A DNA stretch of 64,000 nucleotides from DASVBE01 sp963770375 (GCA_963770375.1 CAVYPM010000016.1:1-64000), one strand, 5' to 3'. Positions 46,912 through 55,763 are shown, counted from the first letter of the stretch. Numbers and translations: made by a program. Notes: generated by a model not told the origin, from the sequence alone.

Positions 46912-47699
46912 CAGGGCGCCTGGTACGGCGCCGCGGCCGCGCCCACCCGGGCCAGCGTGGACGTGCCGCGCTCGGCGGCCAGGATCTTCTTGATCACCGC
47001 CGGGCCGCCCTCCTTGACCCGCAGGTGCTGCTCAGCCAGCTCCAGCTGGACGCCCGCGTCGCCGGCGAGCGCCTTCACGCAACGCTCCGGCTCCAGGTTG
47101 GCCAGCGCCAGGATCGCCCCGGTCGCGCCGAGCGGGCCGGCCAGCGACAGCAGCGCCGACGAGCCCACGTACGTGTCTCCCGGGTAGTGCGCGACCTCGT
47201 CCAGCAGCCGGTCCGCGCTCCCCGACGAGTCCTTGACCCCGACGACCGGCAGTGCGGCCAGCTCGGCCACCGGCACGCCAGGGGCCGACACCCACGGGAT
47301 GTGGTACGCCAGCACCGGCACCCCGGCCGCGGCGGTGGCCAGCGCCCCGAAGTAGCCGGGCAGGTCCTCGCTGCCGGGCGGCGGCCAGGCCAGTACCGCG
47401 TCCGCGCCGGCCCCGCAGGCCGCCCCCGTCAGCAGCGCGGCCTGCTCGGCGGTGGCCGCCCCGGTCCCGGCGAGCACCGGGATGCCCGCGGGCACCGCGT
47501 CCCGCACCGCGCTGATCAGCGCAACCCGCTCGGCCCCGGACAGCGTGCTGGCCTCCCCGGTGGTGCCGCAGACCAGCACGGCCGCCATGCCCCGGTCGGT
47601 CAGCTCGCGCGCCAGCGCCGCGGTCGCGGCCGGGTCCGCCTGCCCGTCGTCCGCGAACATGGTGACAAGCGCAACGCCAGCGCCGGTGAACACGGTCAT
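46911..47699 (-). CDS. Dihydrodipicolinate synthase/N-acetylneuraminate lyase-family (DapA-like) aldolase
   Basis: A 262-residue class I aldolase-fold enzyme. It shows VCGTTGEASTLSGAER (phosphate/carboxylate loop), the Tyr in AYHIPW and the Schiff-base Lys in VVGVKDSSGS. His replaces the Asn next to the Tyr of true DapA (YNVP), and the general length is slightly short, so it is more likely a 2-keto acid lyase or dehydratase in catabolism than lysine biosynthesis. ATG 47699 starts MTVFTGAGVALVTMF. It is coupled with the LLM gene downstream. A GntR-type operator lies 56 bases upstream of the start, shared with divergent oppF-like. Confidence 0.87.
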   Translation of the reverse strand: MTVFTGAGVALVTMFADDGQADPAATAALARELTDRGMAAVLVCGTTGEASTLSGAERVALISAVRDAVPAGIPVLAGTGAATAEQAALLTGAACGAGADAVLAWPPPGSEDLPGYFGALATAAAGVPVLAYHIPWVSAPGVPVAELAALPVVGVKDSSGSADRLLDEVAHYPGDTYVGSSALLSLAGPLGATGAILALANLEPERCVKALAGDAGVQLELAEQHLRVKEGGPAVIKKILAAERGTSTLARVGAAAAPYQAP

Positions 47700-47754
47700 G
47701 GTGGGGGCCGTCCTCGCTACTCTGGTCAGCAGGGATACTGCGGTTTATACTAAC

Positions 47755-47775
47755 TTAGTCGACAATCGACAATAA
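47755..47775. promoter_or_regulatory. GntR-type operator 1 (dapA-like/LLM operon and oppF-like gene)
   Basis: The site reads TTAGTCGACAATCGACAATA(A), fitting the 17-bp dyad TTGTCGA-N3-TCGACAA with one substitution. The same dyad occurs at 53844 and 54131. It lies in the divergent intergenic region, 56 bases before the DapA-like ATG and 100 bases before the OppF-like ATG. It is a typical form for FadR/FCD-type GntR regulators; the GntR gene at 49051 is the obvious candidate (inferred). Confidence 0.78.
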
Positions 47776-47875
47776 GGCCCAGAGGCCACCCGGATTATCC
47801 CCGTTCTTGCAGGCAGATCCACCGGCTGGCCCGCCGCCTTTGCGCGCGGCAGGGGCCGGCGAGGAGAGGCGGCCG

Positions 47876-48982
47876 ATGGCTGAGACAGGCGCCGTGCCCA
47901 CGGACGGCCAGAACGGCCGTGCCCCCGGCCAGGCCGATCAGGCCAGCCAGACCGGCCAGACCAGCCACAGCAGCCAGGCCGCCGACCCGCCGATCATCGA
48001 GACCCGCGACGTCTCCAAGCATTTCTCGGCGGGCCGCTCCGGCCGGGCCAGGGTCACGCTCAAGGCCGTCGACGGCGTCTCCCTCTCCATCCACCGCGGC
48101 GAGACCCTGGCCCTGGTCGGCGAGACCGGCTCCGGCAAGACGACGTTCGGCCGCCTGCTGCTCGGCCTGTACCAGCCGACCAGCGGCGACATCCTCTACC
48201 AGGGCCGCAGCATCCTGGACCGCAAGGGCGTCACGGCCAAGCAGGTCCGCCGCCAGATCCAGGGCGTGTTCCAGGACCCGTACTCCTCGCTCAACCCGAC
48301 GATGACCGTCGGCCAGTCGCTGGCCGAGGTGCTCAAGGTCCACAAGGTCACCAGCCGCAAGGACCGCGACGCCAAGGTGGCCGAACTGCTGGAGACCGTC
48401 GGCCTGTCCCCGGCGCAGGCGGCCCGCCGCCCGGTCGCGTTCAGCGGCGGCGAGCGGCAGCGGATCGGCATCGCCCGGGCCCTCGCGGTCAGCCCGGACA
48501 TCGTGATCGCCGACGAGCCGCTGTCGGCCCTGGACGTGTCCATCCAGGCCCAGGTGCTGAACCTGATGATCGCCCTGCAGCGGGACCGCGGCCTGACCTA
48601 CCTGTTCGTCACCCACGACCTGGACGTGGCCCGGCACATCAGCCAGCGCACCGCCGTGCTGTACCTGGGCCGGGTGGTGGAGTACGCGCCCACCGAGGAG
48701 ATCTTCTCTCACCCGCTGCATCCCTACACCCAGGCCCTGGTCAAGGCCGCGCCGCGGCTCTCCACCAAGCGCAAGGCGATCACCCCGGCGCTGACCGGCG
48801 ACATCCCCAACGCCATCGACCGGCCCCCGGGATGCCACTTCCACCTGCGCTGCCCGATGGTCATGCCGGTCTGCCGGGAAACCGAGCCGGCGTTGCGCAA
48901 CGTCGCGGACGGCCGTTCGGTCGCCTGTCACCTGCATGACCCGGAGATCATGGCCAGCCCGGCAGCCATCCGTACAGCATAA
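47876..48982 (+). CDS. Oligopeptide/dipeptide ABC transporter ATP-binding protein (OppF/DppF-like)
   Basis: A 368-residue ATPase of the peptide/nickel/opine importer class. After a Gln/Ser-rich leader come PIIETRDVSKHF, Walker A GETGSGKTTF, Q-loop QGVFQDPYSSLNPTMTV, signature FSGGERQRIGIARALA, Walker B DIVIADEPLSALD and switch His FVTHDLDVARH. The C-terminal oligopeptide-type domain has HPYTQALVKAAP and the Cys cluster RPPGCHFHLRCPMVMPVC, which can hold a 4Fe-4S cluster in relatives. ATG 47876 is chosen for GAGGAGAGG upstream. It completes the importer whose other parts lie at 54166-58987. Confidence 0.92.
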   Translation: MAETGAVPTDGQNGRAPGQADQASQTGQTSHSSQAADPPIIETRDVSKHFSAGRSGRARVTLKAVDGVSLSIHRGETLALVGETGSGKTTFGRLLLGLYQPTSGDILYQGRSILDRKGVTAKQVRRQIQGVFQDPYSSLNPTMTVGQSLAEVLKVHKVTSRKDRDAKVAELLETVGLSPAQAARRPVAFSGGERQRIGIARALAVSPDIVIADEPLSALDVSIQAQVLNLMIALQRDRGLTYLFVTHDLDVARHISQRTAVLYLGRVVEYAPTEEIFSHPLHPYTQALVKAAPRLSTKRKAITPALTGDIPNAIDRPPGCHFHLRCPMVMPVCRETEPALRNVADGRSVACHLHDPEIMASPAAIRTA

Positions 48983-49050
48983 AAATCGCCCGCCACAAGG
49001 GAACCGTCAGCCAGCCGCAGTGCTAGCCCGCAAACACGGGCTCAGCCCGC

Positions 49051-49695
49051 TCAGACGGCGGGAAAATCCTCCCCGGGAAAACCCTCCACGTAGTGGTCGC
49101 GCAGCGCCTGGCGGAACTTGGCCGCGTCCCCCGCTTCCACCGCGTCGGCGAGCACCCGGTGCCGCTCGACGGCCTCGGCCAGGTCGATCCCCTGCCGCTC
49201 GATCTCGGACCGCATCAGCGCGCCCATCTGGCTGTTCAGCATCGACCACAGGTCCTTGAGCCGGCGCCGGCCCGAGGTGTCCAGCATCAGCTGGTGAAAC
49301 CGGGTGTCCAGCTCGACGATCGCGTCCATGTCGTTCGCCTCGGCCGCGGCGGTCATCTCGGTCAGCGCCTCGCGCAGCCCGGCGACCAGCTCGGAGCGCT
49401 GCTCCCACAGGCCGTTGCTGACCGCGGCGTCCTCCAGCACGTACCGGGCGTAGCAGACGTCCTCGGCGTCCTCCTGCGACATCCGGGTCACCACGCTGTA
49501 CCGGCGCGGCACGATCGCGATCAGGCCCTCGGCCTGCAGGCTGCGCATGGCGTCGCGGATCGTGCCGCGGCTGACGCCGAACTCCGCGGCCAGGTTGGCC
49601 TCGACCAGACGGGTCTCCGCGGGCAGCTCGTTGTTCAGGATGCGGTGCCGCAGCTCGCGCCCGACTGCCTCGGGGAGAGAGACGTGCTCAAGCAT
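49051..49695 (-). CDS. GntR-family regulator, FCD (FadR) subfamily
   Basis: A 214-residue regulator. The winged HTH covers residues ~5-70 (PEAVGRELRHRILNNELPAE, NLAAEFGVSRGTIRDAMRSL, EGLIAIVPRR). The FCD ligand domain has the metal-binding Asp/His in DAIVELDTRFHQLMLDTSG and further His residues in VERHRVLADAV and RDHYVEGF. ATG 49695. It is the last gene of the minus-strand operon running from 53734, following the DUF4438 gene by 42 bases. It very probably binds the three TTGTCGA-N3-TCGACAA dyads at 47755, 53844 and 54131, one of which lies upstream of its own operon. Confidence 0.9.
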   Translation of the reverse strand: MLEHVSLPEAVGRELRHRILNNELPAETRLVEANLAAEFGVSRGTIRDAMRSLQAEGLIAIVPRRYSVVTRMSQEDAEDVCYARYVLEDAAVSNGLWEQRSELVAGLREALTEMTAAAEANDMDAIVELDTRFHQLMLDTSGRRRLKDLWSMLNSQMGALMRSEIERQGIDLAEAVERHRVLADAVEAGDAAKFRQALRDHYVEGFPGEDFPAV

Positions 49696-49737
49696 GCTGT
49701 ACCCGGTTTCCTCGTCGTGCTGGCGGGCCCCCGGTGG

Positions 49738-50638
49738 TCACTGTAGCTTCAGGGCCGCCGCGGTCAAGCCGGTGTGCCCGGCGGGTTCGGAACGCACGTC
49801 CAGCGTGCTGGCTGGCCCGGTCAGGATAGGGGTGATACCCGGGCCGTGCCCAGGGAGCGGGCTGTCGGTGTGCACCACCACGCCCACCGTGACCCAGCCC
49901 CGGCGGAAGCCCATGTTGAACCGCGCGTCCAGGCCGGTGACCGCGACCAGGTCACCGAGACGAACGTCGGCGCCGCCGTGGGCGGGCGGGGCCAGCGACA
50001 GGTCCAGGCACCAGGCCGCGGACGGGCGGCCCAGGCCGTTGCCGGACAGCTTGCTGGGCACAGCGCAGCGGACGCCGGCCGCCAGCGGGCCGCCGCCGGC
50101 CGGCGGCCAGGTGACCGAGGGCAGCAGCGCGAGCAGCCCGGGGTCGGCGTTGAGCAGGGTCAGCCCGTCCGGCAGCCCGTCCGGCCGGTGCCCCTGCCCG
50201 CAGGAGCGGACCGCCACCTGGTCGCCGGGCCGCATCCGGGCCAGGTCACCGGGCCGGAACGCGGTGATCACGCGCCCGTCCTCGCCGCGCTTCCCGATGA
50301 CCGCCCCGGTAGCACCCGCGGCATGACCGGTACGTACCGTCACGGGATTGCCGATACAGGAATACGCGGTAAGGGCGTGGCGGGCCGCCGGATCCGGGTG
50401 AACCAGGCACGCGCCGGAGGCAGCGTGGTCGGCGCACGGGACGAAGGCAGAATCGCCCAGGCTGAGCCCGAGCACGATCCCCCCGTCGCCGACGGGCAGA
50501 TAAGGCTTGCCGTCCGCGCTCACCCGGTACGGGCCGCCGTCGATGACCGGATGCTCGACGTGGCCGAGCACGTTGACCGCGACCGGGCGGAGCGGCTGTC
50601 CCCGTGCTGGCCGGCGTGCTGCCGGCCGTGCTGGTCAT
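49738..50638 (-). CDS. DUF4438 domain-containing protein (copy 2), frameshifted
   Basis: A protein of about 300 residues of DUF4438, a family with no established function. Seen: VAVNVLGHVEHPVIDGGPYR, DGGIVLGLSLGDSAFVPCAD, CIGNPVTVRTGHAAGATGAV, KRGEDGRVITAFRPGDLARM, the block DLVAVTGLDARFNMGFRRGW and VTVGVVVHTDSPLPGHGPGI. ATG 50638 overlaps the stop of the paralogue upstream as ATGA; one extra base near 50600 then breaks the frame before VAVNVLGH. As written only GTG 50571 opens the main part. It lies between its paralogue and the GntR gene. Confidence 0.82.
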
Positions 50639-51516
50639 GCCGCCCCCTGCGCTTCGGTGTGGTGATACCAGGAGGCCAGGTTGGCGTCCTGGTCGTCGAC
50701 GAGGTGAAACGCCTCCGCGGGGCCGGACAGCAGCGAACTGGGGCCCGGGCCGTGGCCGAACAGCATGCACTGGCCGGTCGAGATGACCCCGATGGTGAGG
50801 TAGCCCTCCCGGTAGCCCCGGCCGTACCGGTGATCGCTGTCTTCCAGCGCCACGACGTCGCCGACCCGCAGGCTCTCCAGGCCGAGCGACAGGTCCTCGC
50901 CGAGGCCCGCGTAGGCGCCCATCAGGTCGGTGTTCGCGTACTCGGAGACCATGCCGGCCCCGGCGCCGATGGCCTCGGCGGGGACGCGGGCGGCGACGTG
51001 CACCTCGAGGCGGCCGTCTGGCCTGGTGCCGCCGGGCATGGCGCGCAGGAGGCCCGGGTCGGTGTTCTTCACGACGATCGCGCCGTGGTCGTCCAGGGCC
51101 AGGCCCTGGCCGCGGGCGGTGACCGTGACCTGGTCGCCGGTGGTGAGCTGGGCCGCTGTCGCCTCCGGGAAGTCGGTCAGGACGTAGGCGTGCTGGCCGA
51201 TGACGTGGCCGGTCGCGCCGGCCGCGGGGCCGGTCTCGACCCGGACCTCGTTCCCCACGCAGGTGAGGAACTGCAGGGCCATGTTCGCGGCGGGGTCGCG
51301 GTGCCTGATCGAGGCGCCCGGCTCCAGGTGGTCGGAGGCGTAGCCGGTGGCCGGGTCGCCGCAGTGCACGCCGAGCGTGACGCCGCCCATGCCGGGCAGG
51401 ACGAACGGCTGGCCGTCGGGGCCGACGCGGAACGAGTGCCGGTCGCTCAGCGGGGGCCACACCTCGCCGGTGAGGATCTGGGTGATCAGCCCGGACTCGT
51501 TGGTGGCGATCTTCAT
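50635..51516 (-). CDS. DUF4438 domain-containing protein (copy 1)
   Basis: An intact 293-residue member of DUF4438. It shares the layout of copy 2: GMGGVTLGVHCGDPATGYAS, LTCVGNEVRVETGPAAGATG, VIGQHAYVLTDFPEATAAQL, then LRVGDVVALEDSDHRYGRGY and REGYLTIGVISTGQCMLFGHGPG with His and Gly residues that recur at the same place in copy 2. A pair of consecutive paralogues suggests a heteromer. ATG 51516 overlaps the stop of the Gfo/Idh gene (ATGA). The chain of overlaps ties it closely to catabolic enzymes, so an enzymatic role in the same pathway (lactone or cyclic-amide hydrolysis, isomerisation) is a reasonable but unproven guess. Confidence 0.87.
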   Translation of the reverse strand: MKIATNESGLITQILTGEVWPPLSDRHSFRVGPDGQPFVLPGMGGVTLGVHCGDPATGYASDHLEPGASIRHRDPAANMALQFLTCVGNEVRVETGPAAGATGHVIGQHAYVLTDFPEATAAQLTTGDQVTVTARGQGLALDDHGAIVVKNTDPGLLRAMPGGTRPDGRLEVHVAARVPAEAIGAGAGMVSEYANTDLMGAYAGLGEDLSLGLESLRVGDVVALEDSDHRYGRGYREGYLTIGVISTGQCMLFGHGPGPSSLLSGPAEAFHLVDDQDANLASWYHHTEAQGAA

Positions 51517-52673
51517 GCGGGGGCCACCTGGCTGCCGGTGCCGGCGGCGTCGGTTTCGCTGAGCGGGAAGCCGACCCAGGCGCGCTGGCGGAACGACGCC
51601 TCGAACGCGTTGATCGTCTCCTGGACCAGCGCGCCCTGCGCGAAGTCGCCCTGGCTGGGCTGGCCGCCGAGGATCTCCGAGGCGAAGTCGCTGACCAGGT
51701 TGGAGTAGAAGAGGAACTCCCACGGCTCGGTGGACGCGCCGCCCGGCGGGAAGAACCGGTCCGGGACCTGCTGCTCGGTGAACTCGACCGCGTCCTTCCT
51801 GGCGGTCTTGATCGTCTCGCAGATGCCGAACTCGTCGACCAGCCGGACGATGATCGCGCCTTCTGAGCCGTAGATCCGGGCCTCGATGCCCGGGTAGTTG
51901 CCCACGGTCACGTACGAGGACTGGATCGAGGCGATCGCGCCGGAGCCGAACTCGGCGATCCACATGTCGCCGTCGTCGATGTTCACCCGGGTCATCTGCC
52001 CGGTATCCCGCAGGATGCGGCTGGGCACGAAGTTGCGCATGGTCCCGACCACCGAGGTCATCGGCGCGTCCAGCCACCAGTGCATGATGTCGATGATCGG
52101 CGCGCCGTAGCCCTCGATGGAGGACACCGCGATCACGTCCTGCGGGGTGTCCGGCGCGACCTGGCGGAGCGGCGTGGACGGGTCGAGCCACTGGCTGTTC
52201 TGCTCGTAGCCGTTGAAGATGTACGGCTCGCCGACGAACCCGGCGTCGATCAGCTCCTTGGCGTACAGGACGGCCGGGGCGTACCGGAACGTGAAGCCGA
52301 GCTTGGTCTTGAGGCCCTTGGCCTTGGCCAGGTCGGCGGCGCGGCGGGTCTGGAGGTAGTCGTTGTGGACCGGCTTCTCGCACAGCACGTGCTTGCCCGC
52401 CTGCAGGGCGTCCCAGGAGACCTGGAAGTGCGGCCGGTTGCCGGTGACCACGTCGATCACGTCGATGTCCGGGTCGTCCAGCAGCTCGCGGTAGTCGGTG
52501 GTGGTGCGCGCCACGCTGAATTTTTCCGCGGCCGCCGCCAGCGGCCCGGGCGCCACGTCGGCCAGCGCGACCACCTGCACCCGCGGGTCCCGCTGCCAGC
52601 CGGGGATGTGCGCGCGCTGCGCCCAGCTGCCCGCCCCGACCACCGCGACCCGGAGCCTGCCCTCGTTCGCCAT
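51513..52673 (-). CDS. Gfo/Idh/MocA-family oxidoreductase
   Basis: A 386-residue NAD(P)-dependent oxidoreductase. The Rossmann motif VAVVGAGSWAQRAHIPGW is at residues ~9-26, the catalytic Lys in VLCEKPVHND (EKP motif), then TKLGFTFRYAPAVLY, the C-terminal domain with IFNGYEQNSQWLDPSTPLRQ, SSIEGYGAPIIDIMHWWLDA and RVNIDDGDMWIAEFGSGAIA. It is closely similar over its length to the protein at 58987 (shared blocks FGICET, NYPGIE, YEQNSQW), so the two probably act on related intermediates. ATG 52673 is preceded by GAGGGG. It is the second gene of the minus-strand operon. Confidence 0.92.
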   Translation of the reverse strand: MANEGRLRVAVVGAGSWAQRAHIPGWQRDPRVQVVALADVAPGPLAAAAEKFSVARTTTDYRELLDDPDIDVIDVVTGNRPHFQVSWDALQAGKHVLCEKPVHNDYLQTRRAADLAKAKGLKTKLGFTFRYAPAVLYAKELIDAGFVGEPYIFNGYEQNSQWLDPSTPLRQVAPDTPQDVIAVSSIEGYGAPIIDIMHWWLDAPMTSVVGTMRNFVPSRILRDTGQMTRVNIDDGDMWIAEFGSGAIASIQSSYVTVGNYPGIEARIYGSEGAIIVRLVDEFGICETIKTARKDAVEFTEQQVPDRFFPPGGASTEPWEFLFYSNLVSDFASEILGGQPSQGDFAQGALVQETINAFEASFRQRAWVGFPLSETDAAGTGSQVAPA

Positions 52674-52698
52674 GCGTGCCTGCCCCTCGTTGATCGTT

Positions 52699-53734
52699 TC
52701 AGTAGCCGGCGGTGCGGTCGTACACGTTGCGCAGCGGGGTGCCGGCCAGCCACCGCCGCAGGTTGTCGATGAACAGGTCGGTGATCAGGCCGTTCTCGGC
52801 GGCTACCGAGGACGCGGTGTGCGGGGAGACCAGGACGTTGTCCAGGTCCCAGAGCGGGGAGCCCGCTGGCAGCGGCTCCTTCTCGAAGACGTCGAGGCAG
52901 GCGCCGCCGAGGTGGCCGCTGGTGAGGGCGGCGGCCATGGCGGCCTCGTCGACCACGGCGCCGCGGGCGACGTTGACCAGGACCGCGCCTTGCGGGAGGA
53001 GTTCCAGCTGGCGCGGGCCGATCAGGCCGCGGGTCCGCTCGGTGAGCGGGCAGGCCAGGACCAGGGCGCTGGCCGTGGGGAGGACGTCGTCCAGGTCGGT
53101 GTCGGCCGCGTACTGCCGGACCCCGGGGACGTCGTAGCTGCGGCCGGGCCGGCCCACGCCGATCACCTCGGCGCCGGCCGCGGACAGCGTCGCGGCCACC
53201 TGGCGGCCGATGCCGCCGAGGCCGACGAGCACGACGCGGGTGCCCGGACAGCATCGCGGTCTCGCGTGGCTCCCAGCGGTGCCCGGACTGGGCGCGGCGC
53301 AGGCCGGGCACGTCCTTGGTGAAGTAGAGCAGGCCCAGGAGAGTGAACTCGGCGAGCGGCAGGCCGTGCACGCCGGCCGCGGTCGTGAAGATGAGGCCGG
53401 TCTGGTCCAGTCCGGTGCGCTGGAGGTAGCCGCCGAGGCCCGCGCTCGTCCCCTGCACCCAGCGCAGCCGGGGGCAGTTGCGCGGCATCGCGGCGGGGTC
53501 CTGCCAGTCGAAGTCGAAGCTGACCTCTGCCCGGGCGCGGAGCCCGGCCCAGCGGGCCAGGTCGTCGTCGGACAGGTCGCGCGGTGCGCCGCCGTGGTCG
53601 GCCGCGTACCGCGGCACGGGCAGCAGGTCCGGCTCGTAGATGACCTCCAGCCGGGGGTCAGCCGCCGCGATCCGGGCCACATTCCCGGCCTCGAGCGGCG
53701 TCGCGATCAGGACCGTTACCGTGCCCGCTGCCAT
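52699..53734 (-). CDS. D-2-hydroxyacid dehydrogenase (NAD-binding), frameshifted
   Basis: A dehydrogenase of about 345 residues. The catalytic domain has LRWVQGTSAGLGGYL and GLPLAEFTLLGLLYF; the NAD domain has VVLVGLGGIGRQVAATLSA (GxGxxG), the catalytic Arg in VLVNVARGAVVDEAAM, the Glu in DVFEKEPLPAGSPLW and the His in NVLVSPHTASS. One extra base near 53243 separates the two parts. ATG 53734 starts MAAGTVTVLIATPLEAGN. It reduces a 2-keto acid or oxidises a 2-hydroxy acid. It is the first gene of the minus-strand operon, 110 bases downstream of a GntR-type operator, followed by Gfo/Idh, two DUF4438 genes and gntR. Confidence 0.88.
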
Positions 53735-53843
53735 CTCACCTCGCCGTCATCCAGGCCCGCCGGAGTCACCGGGCAGGCCGCCAGGACGCCACCCCCGCCA
53801 CCGGGCCGCCGCCGTCCGCGCGACACGCCGTCTCCAAAAGTAA

Positions 53844-53860
53844 TTGTCGACAGTCAACAA
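53844..53860. promoter_or_regulatory. GntR-type operator 2 (D-2-hydroxyacid dehydrogenase/gntR operon)
   Basis: TTGTCGACAGTCAACAA fits the dyad TTGTCGA-N3-TCGACAA with one changed base (TCAACAA arm). It lies 110 bases upstream of the first gene of the minus-strand operon that ends with gntR, so the GntR protein can regulate itself. It is 287 bases (centre to centre) from operator 3 in the same divergent region. Confidence 0.78.
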
Positions 53861-53954
53861 GTATCTTCGCGCGGGCTAGATCGTCAAGAGCCGGTCAAGG
53901 ACCGGGCGGCACCGGACGGCCAGCCGCCAGACGGTCAGACCACGTCGGCCTCAG

Positions 53955-54007
53955 CCGATCGATGCCACATCGCTACCTACTTAGCTACGCGATGTGACAT
54001 CGATCGG
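53955..54007. promoter_or_regulatory. Paired dyads forming a 19-bp inverted repeat in the divergent region
   Basis: CCGATCGATGCCACATCGC (53955-53973) and GCGATGTGACATCGATCGG (53989-54007) are reverse complements at 18 of 19 positions. Each arm is itself nearly palindromic: CGATG-CCA-CATCG and CGATGT-G-ACATCG, centred exactly 30 bases apart. This looks like two binding sites for a second dimeric regulator on the same DNA face. The regulator is not identified in the window. Confidence 0.55.
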
Positions 54008-54130
54008 ATTGGTTTGGGGTGGGGCGGGCCTCTGACCGGCTAGTTAGTCTCGCTGTGGTAACAGCCGCATTGCGCCGGGCCGCGAGTATTGACGGCCCTA
54101 GCGCCCCTTCCTACAGTGGGAGACCACTCG

Positions 54131-54150
54131 TTGTCGACAATCGACCATTG
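54131..54150. promoter_or_regulatory. GntR-type operator 3 (substrate-binding protein/importer operon)
   Basis: TTGTCGACAATCGACCATTG fits TTGTCGA-N3-TCGACAA with one changed base. It ends 15 bases before the ATG of the substrate-binding protein, so a bound repressor would block the promoter or start region. It is one of three matching dyads around the 46-61 kb island. Confidence 0.8.
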
Positions 54151-54165
54151 AAGTGGGGTGCGAAT

Positions 54166-55758
54166 ATGCTCCGTGCCACCCGGCCCCGGACTCTCACCGC
54201 CGGACTGATCGCCCTCGCTGTGGCCCTGATCTCAGCTGCCTGCGGCAGCTCGGGGGGTTCGTCCGGCACCGGCACCAGCACCGGAACAGGCGGCCAGGCC
54301 GCCGGCTCCGTCAAGACGCTGGTCATTGCCAACGCGGTCAAGGTAGACACCCTGGACCCGGCGCAGAACTCGGTGAACGAGTCAATCTGGCTGGACCAGA
54401 ACCTCTACAGCAGGCTGCTGCAGCCCAATGCCACCGGCACGGGGCTGCTCCCGGACCTGGCCACAAGCTGGGACATCTCAAATGGCGCCAAGAAGTACAC
54501 GTTCCATCTCCGGCCTGACGCCCAGTTCTCCGACGGCAGCCCGGTCACCGCGCAGGACGTGGCCTACTCGCTGAACCGGTCGAAGAACACCAGCGGCGGG
54601 TGGGGGTTCCTGCTCACCGCGGTGAAGAAGATCTCGGCCACCGACGCGCACACGGTCGTGATCACGCTGACCCAGCCGCATGCGCCGCTGCTGGCGGACC
54701 TGGCCATGTACGCCTACTCGATCGTCCCGGAGAAGCTGGTCAAGGCGCAGGGCAAGGCCTTCTTCCAGCACCCGGTGAGCAGCGGGCCGTTCATGGTCAC
54801 CTCGTTCAGCGCGGACAGCGAGATCGACCTGGCCGCCAACCCGCACTACTACGGCAAGAAGCCGAATATCAGCACGGTCAAGATCCTGATCGTGCCGAAC
54901 GACAACACCCGGGTGCTGGAGCTCGAGTCCAAGAAGGTGGACGTCATCGAGAACCCGCCGGGCAACCTGGTCAGCCAGATCAACAAGACCCCGGGCCTGA
55001 GCGTGCAGCTGTTCCCGTCCACCCGGGTCGACTTCATCCAGCTGGACCAGCACTACGCGCCGTTCAAGAACAAGTACGTCCGGCAGGCGCTGAACTACGC
55101 GATCGACCGCAACGCGATCGTGAAGCTGGCCTACCAGGGCCACGCCACGCCGGGCTCCTCGTTCATGCCGTACAAGATGCAGTACTGGAACAGCAGCCTC
55201 AGCCCCTACCCGTACGACCCGGCGAAGGCCAAGCAGCTGCTGGCCAAGGGCGGTTACCCGCACGGGTTCAACACCTTCCTGATCACCGTCAGCGGTGACG
55301 TGGCCGGGCAGGCCGAGGCCGTGGTGGTGAAGGCCGAGCTGGCGCAGGTGGGCATCAACGTGGACATCCAGTCCTACGAGCTGCTGACCGCCTACACCAA
55401 GGAGGACAACGGCCACTCGCAGATGGGCGAGCGGTACTGGACGAACGACATCATCGACCCTGACGAGGTGGCCACGTTCGGCGCCGACTGCAAGGGCGGT
55501 GCCAACGCGTTCAACAGCTACTGGTGCAGCACCGAGGCGACCAAGCTGGTCAACCAGGCCCGGGCCGAGCTCAACCCGGCCAAGCGCCAGCAGATGTACA
55601 ACCAGATCCAGCAGATCGTGTACACCGAGTCGCCGTACCTGGTCATCGACTACAGCCCGTACCGGTACGGCGTGGGCGACTGGGTGCACGGCTTCCACGT
55701 CAGCCCGCTGGGGGCCTACAACCTGTCCCTGCAGACGCTGACCGTCTCACCGCACTGA
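54166..55758 (+). CDS. Extracellular solute-binding protein, family 5 (peptide/opine/nickel type)
   Basis: A 530-residue lipoprotein that captures substrate for the ABC importer. The signal peptide ends at the lipobox ISAACGSSGG, followed by a Gly/Ser/Thr linker. SBP_bac_5 blocks are visible: VDTLDPAQNSVNESIWLDQN, LQPNATGTGLLPDLATSWDI, YTFHLRPDAQFSDGSPVTAQ, DVAYSLNRSKN, GPFMVTSF, KYVRQALNYAIDRNAIVKLA and YDPAKAKQLLAKGGYPHGFN. ATG 54166 was chosen because it gives the signal peptide directly; upstream codons to 54019 carry operator DNA. It is the first gene of a six-gene operon. A strong hairpin follows its stop, as usual for highly expressed binding proteins. Confidence 0.93.
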   Translation: MLRATRPRTLTAGLIALAVALISAACGSSGGSSGTGTSTGTGGQAAGSVKTLVIANAVKVDTLDPAQNSVNESIWLDQNLYSRLLQPNATGTGLLPDLATSWDISNGAKKYTFHLRPDAQFSDGSPVTAQDVAYSLNRSKNTSGGWGFLLTAVKKISATDAHTVVITLTQPHAPLLADLAMYAYSIVPEKLVKAQGKAFFQHPVSSGPFMVTSFSADSEIDLAANPHYYGKKPNISTVKILIVPNDNTRVLELESKKVDVIENPPGNLVSQINKTPGLSVQLFPSTRVDFIQLDQHYAPFKNKYVRQALNYAIDRNAIVKLAYQGHATPGSSFMPYKMQYWNSSLSPYPYDPAKAKQLLAKGGYPHGFNTFLITVSGDVAGQAEAVVVKAELAQVGINVDIQSYELLTAYTKEDNGHSQMGERYWTNDIIDPDEVATFGADCKGGANAFNSYWCSTEATKLVNQARAELNPAKRQQMYNQIQQIVYTESPYLVIDYSPYRYGVGDWVHGFHVSPLGAYNLSLQTLTVSPH

Positions 55759-55763
55759 GTGCC

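Noticed and set aside
46911..47699. Biosynthetic dapA (lysine pathway)
   Set aside because: His replaces the Asn beside the catalytic Tyr, the protein is short, and it is coupled to an LLM gene under a catabolic-type operator.
50246..51460. A 404-codon minus-strand frame spanning both DUF4438 genes
   Set aside because: Arg/Pro/His-rich shadow in another frame; the DUF4438 readings contain the conserved blocks and ATGA overlaps.
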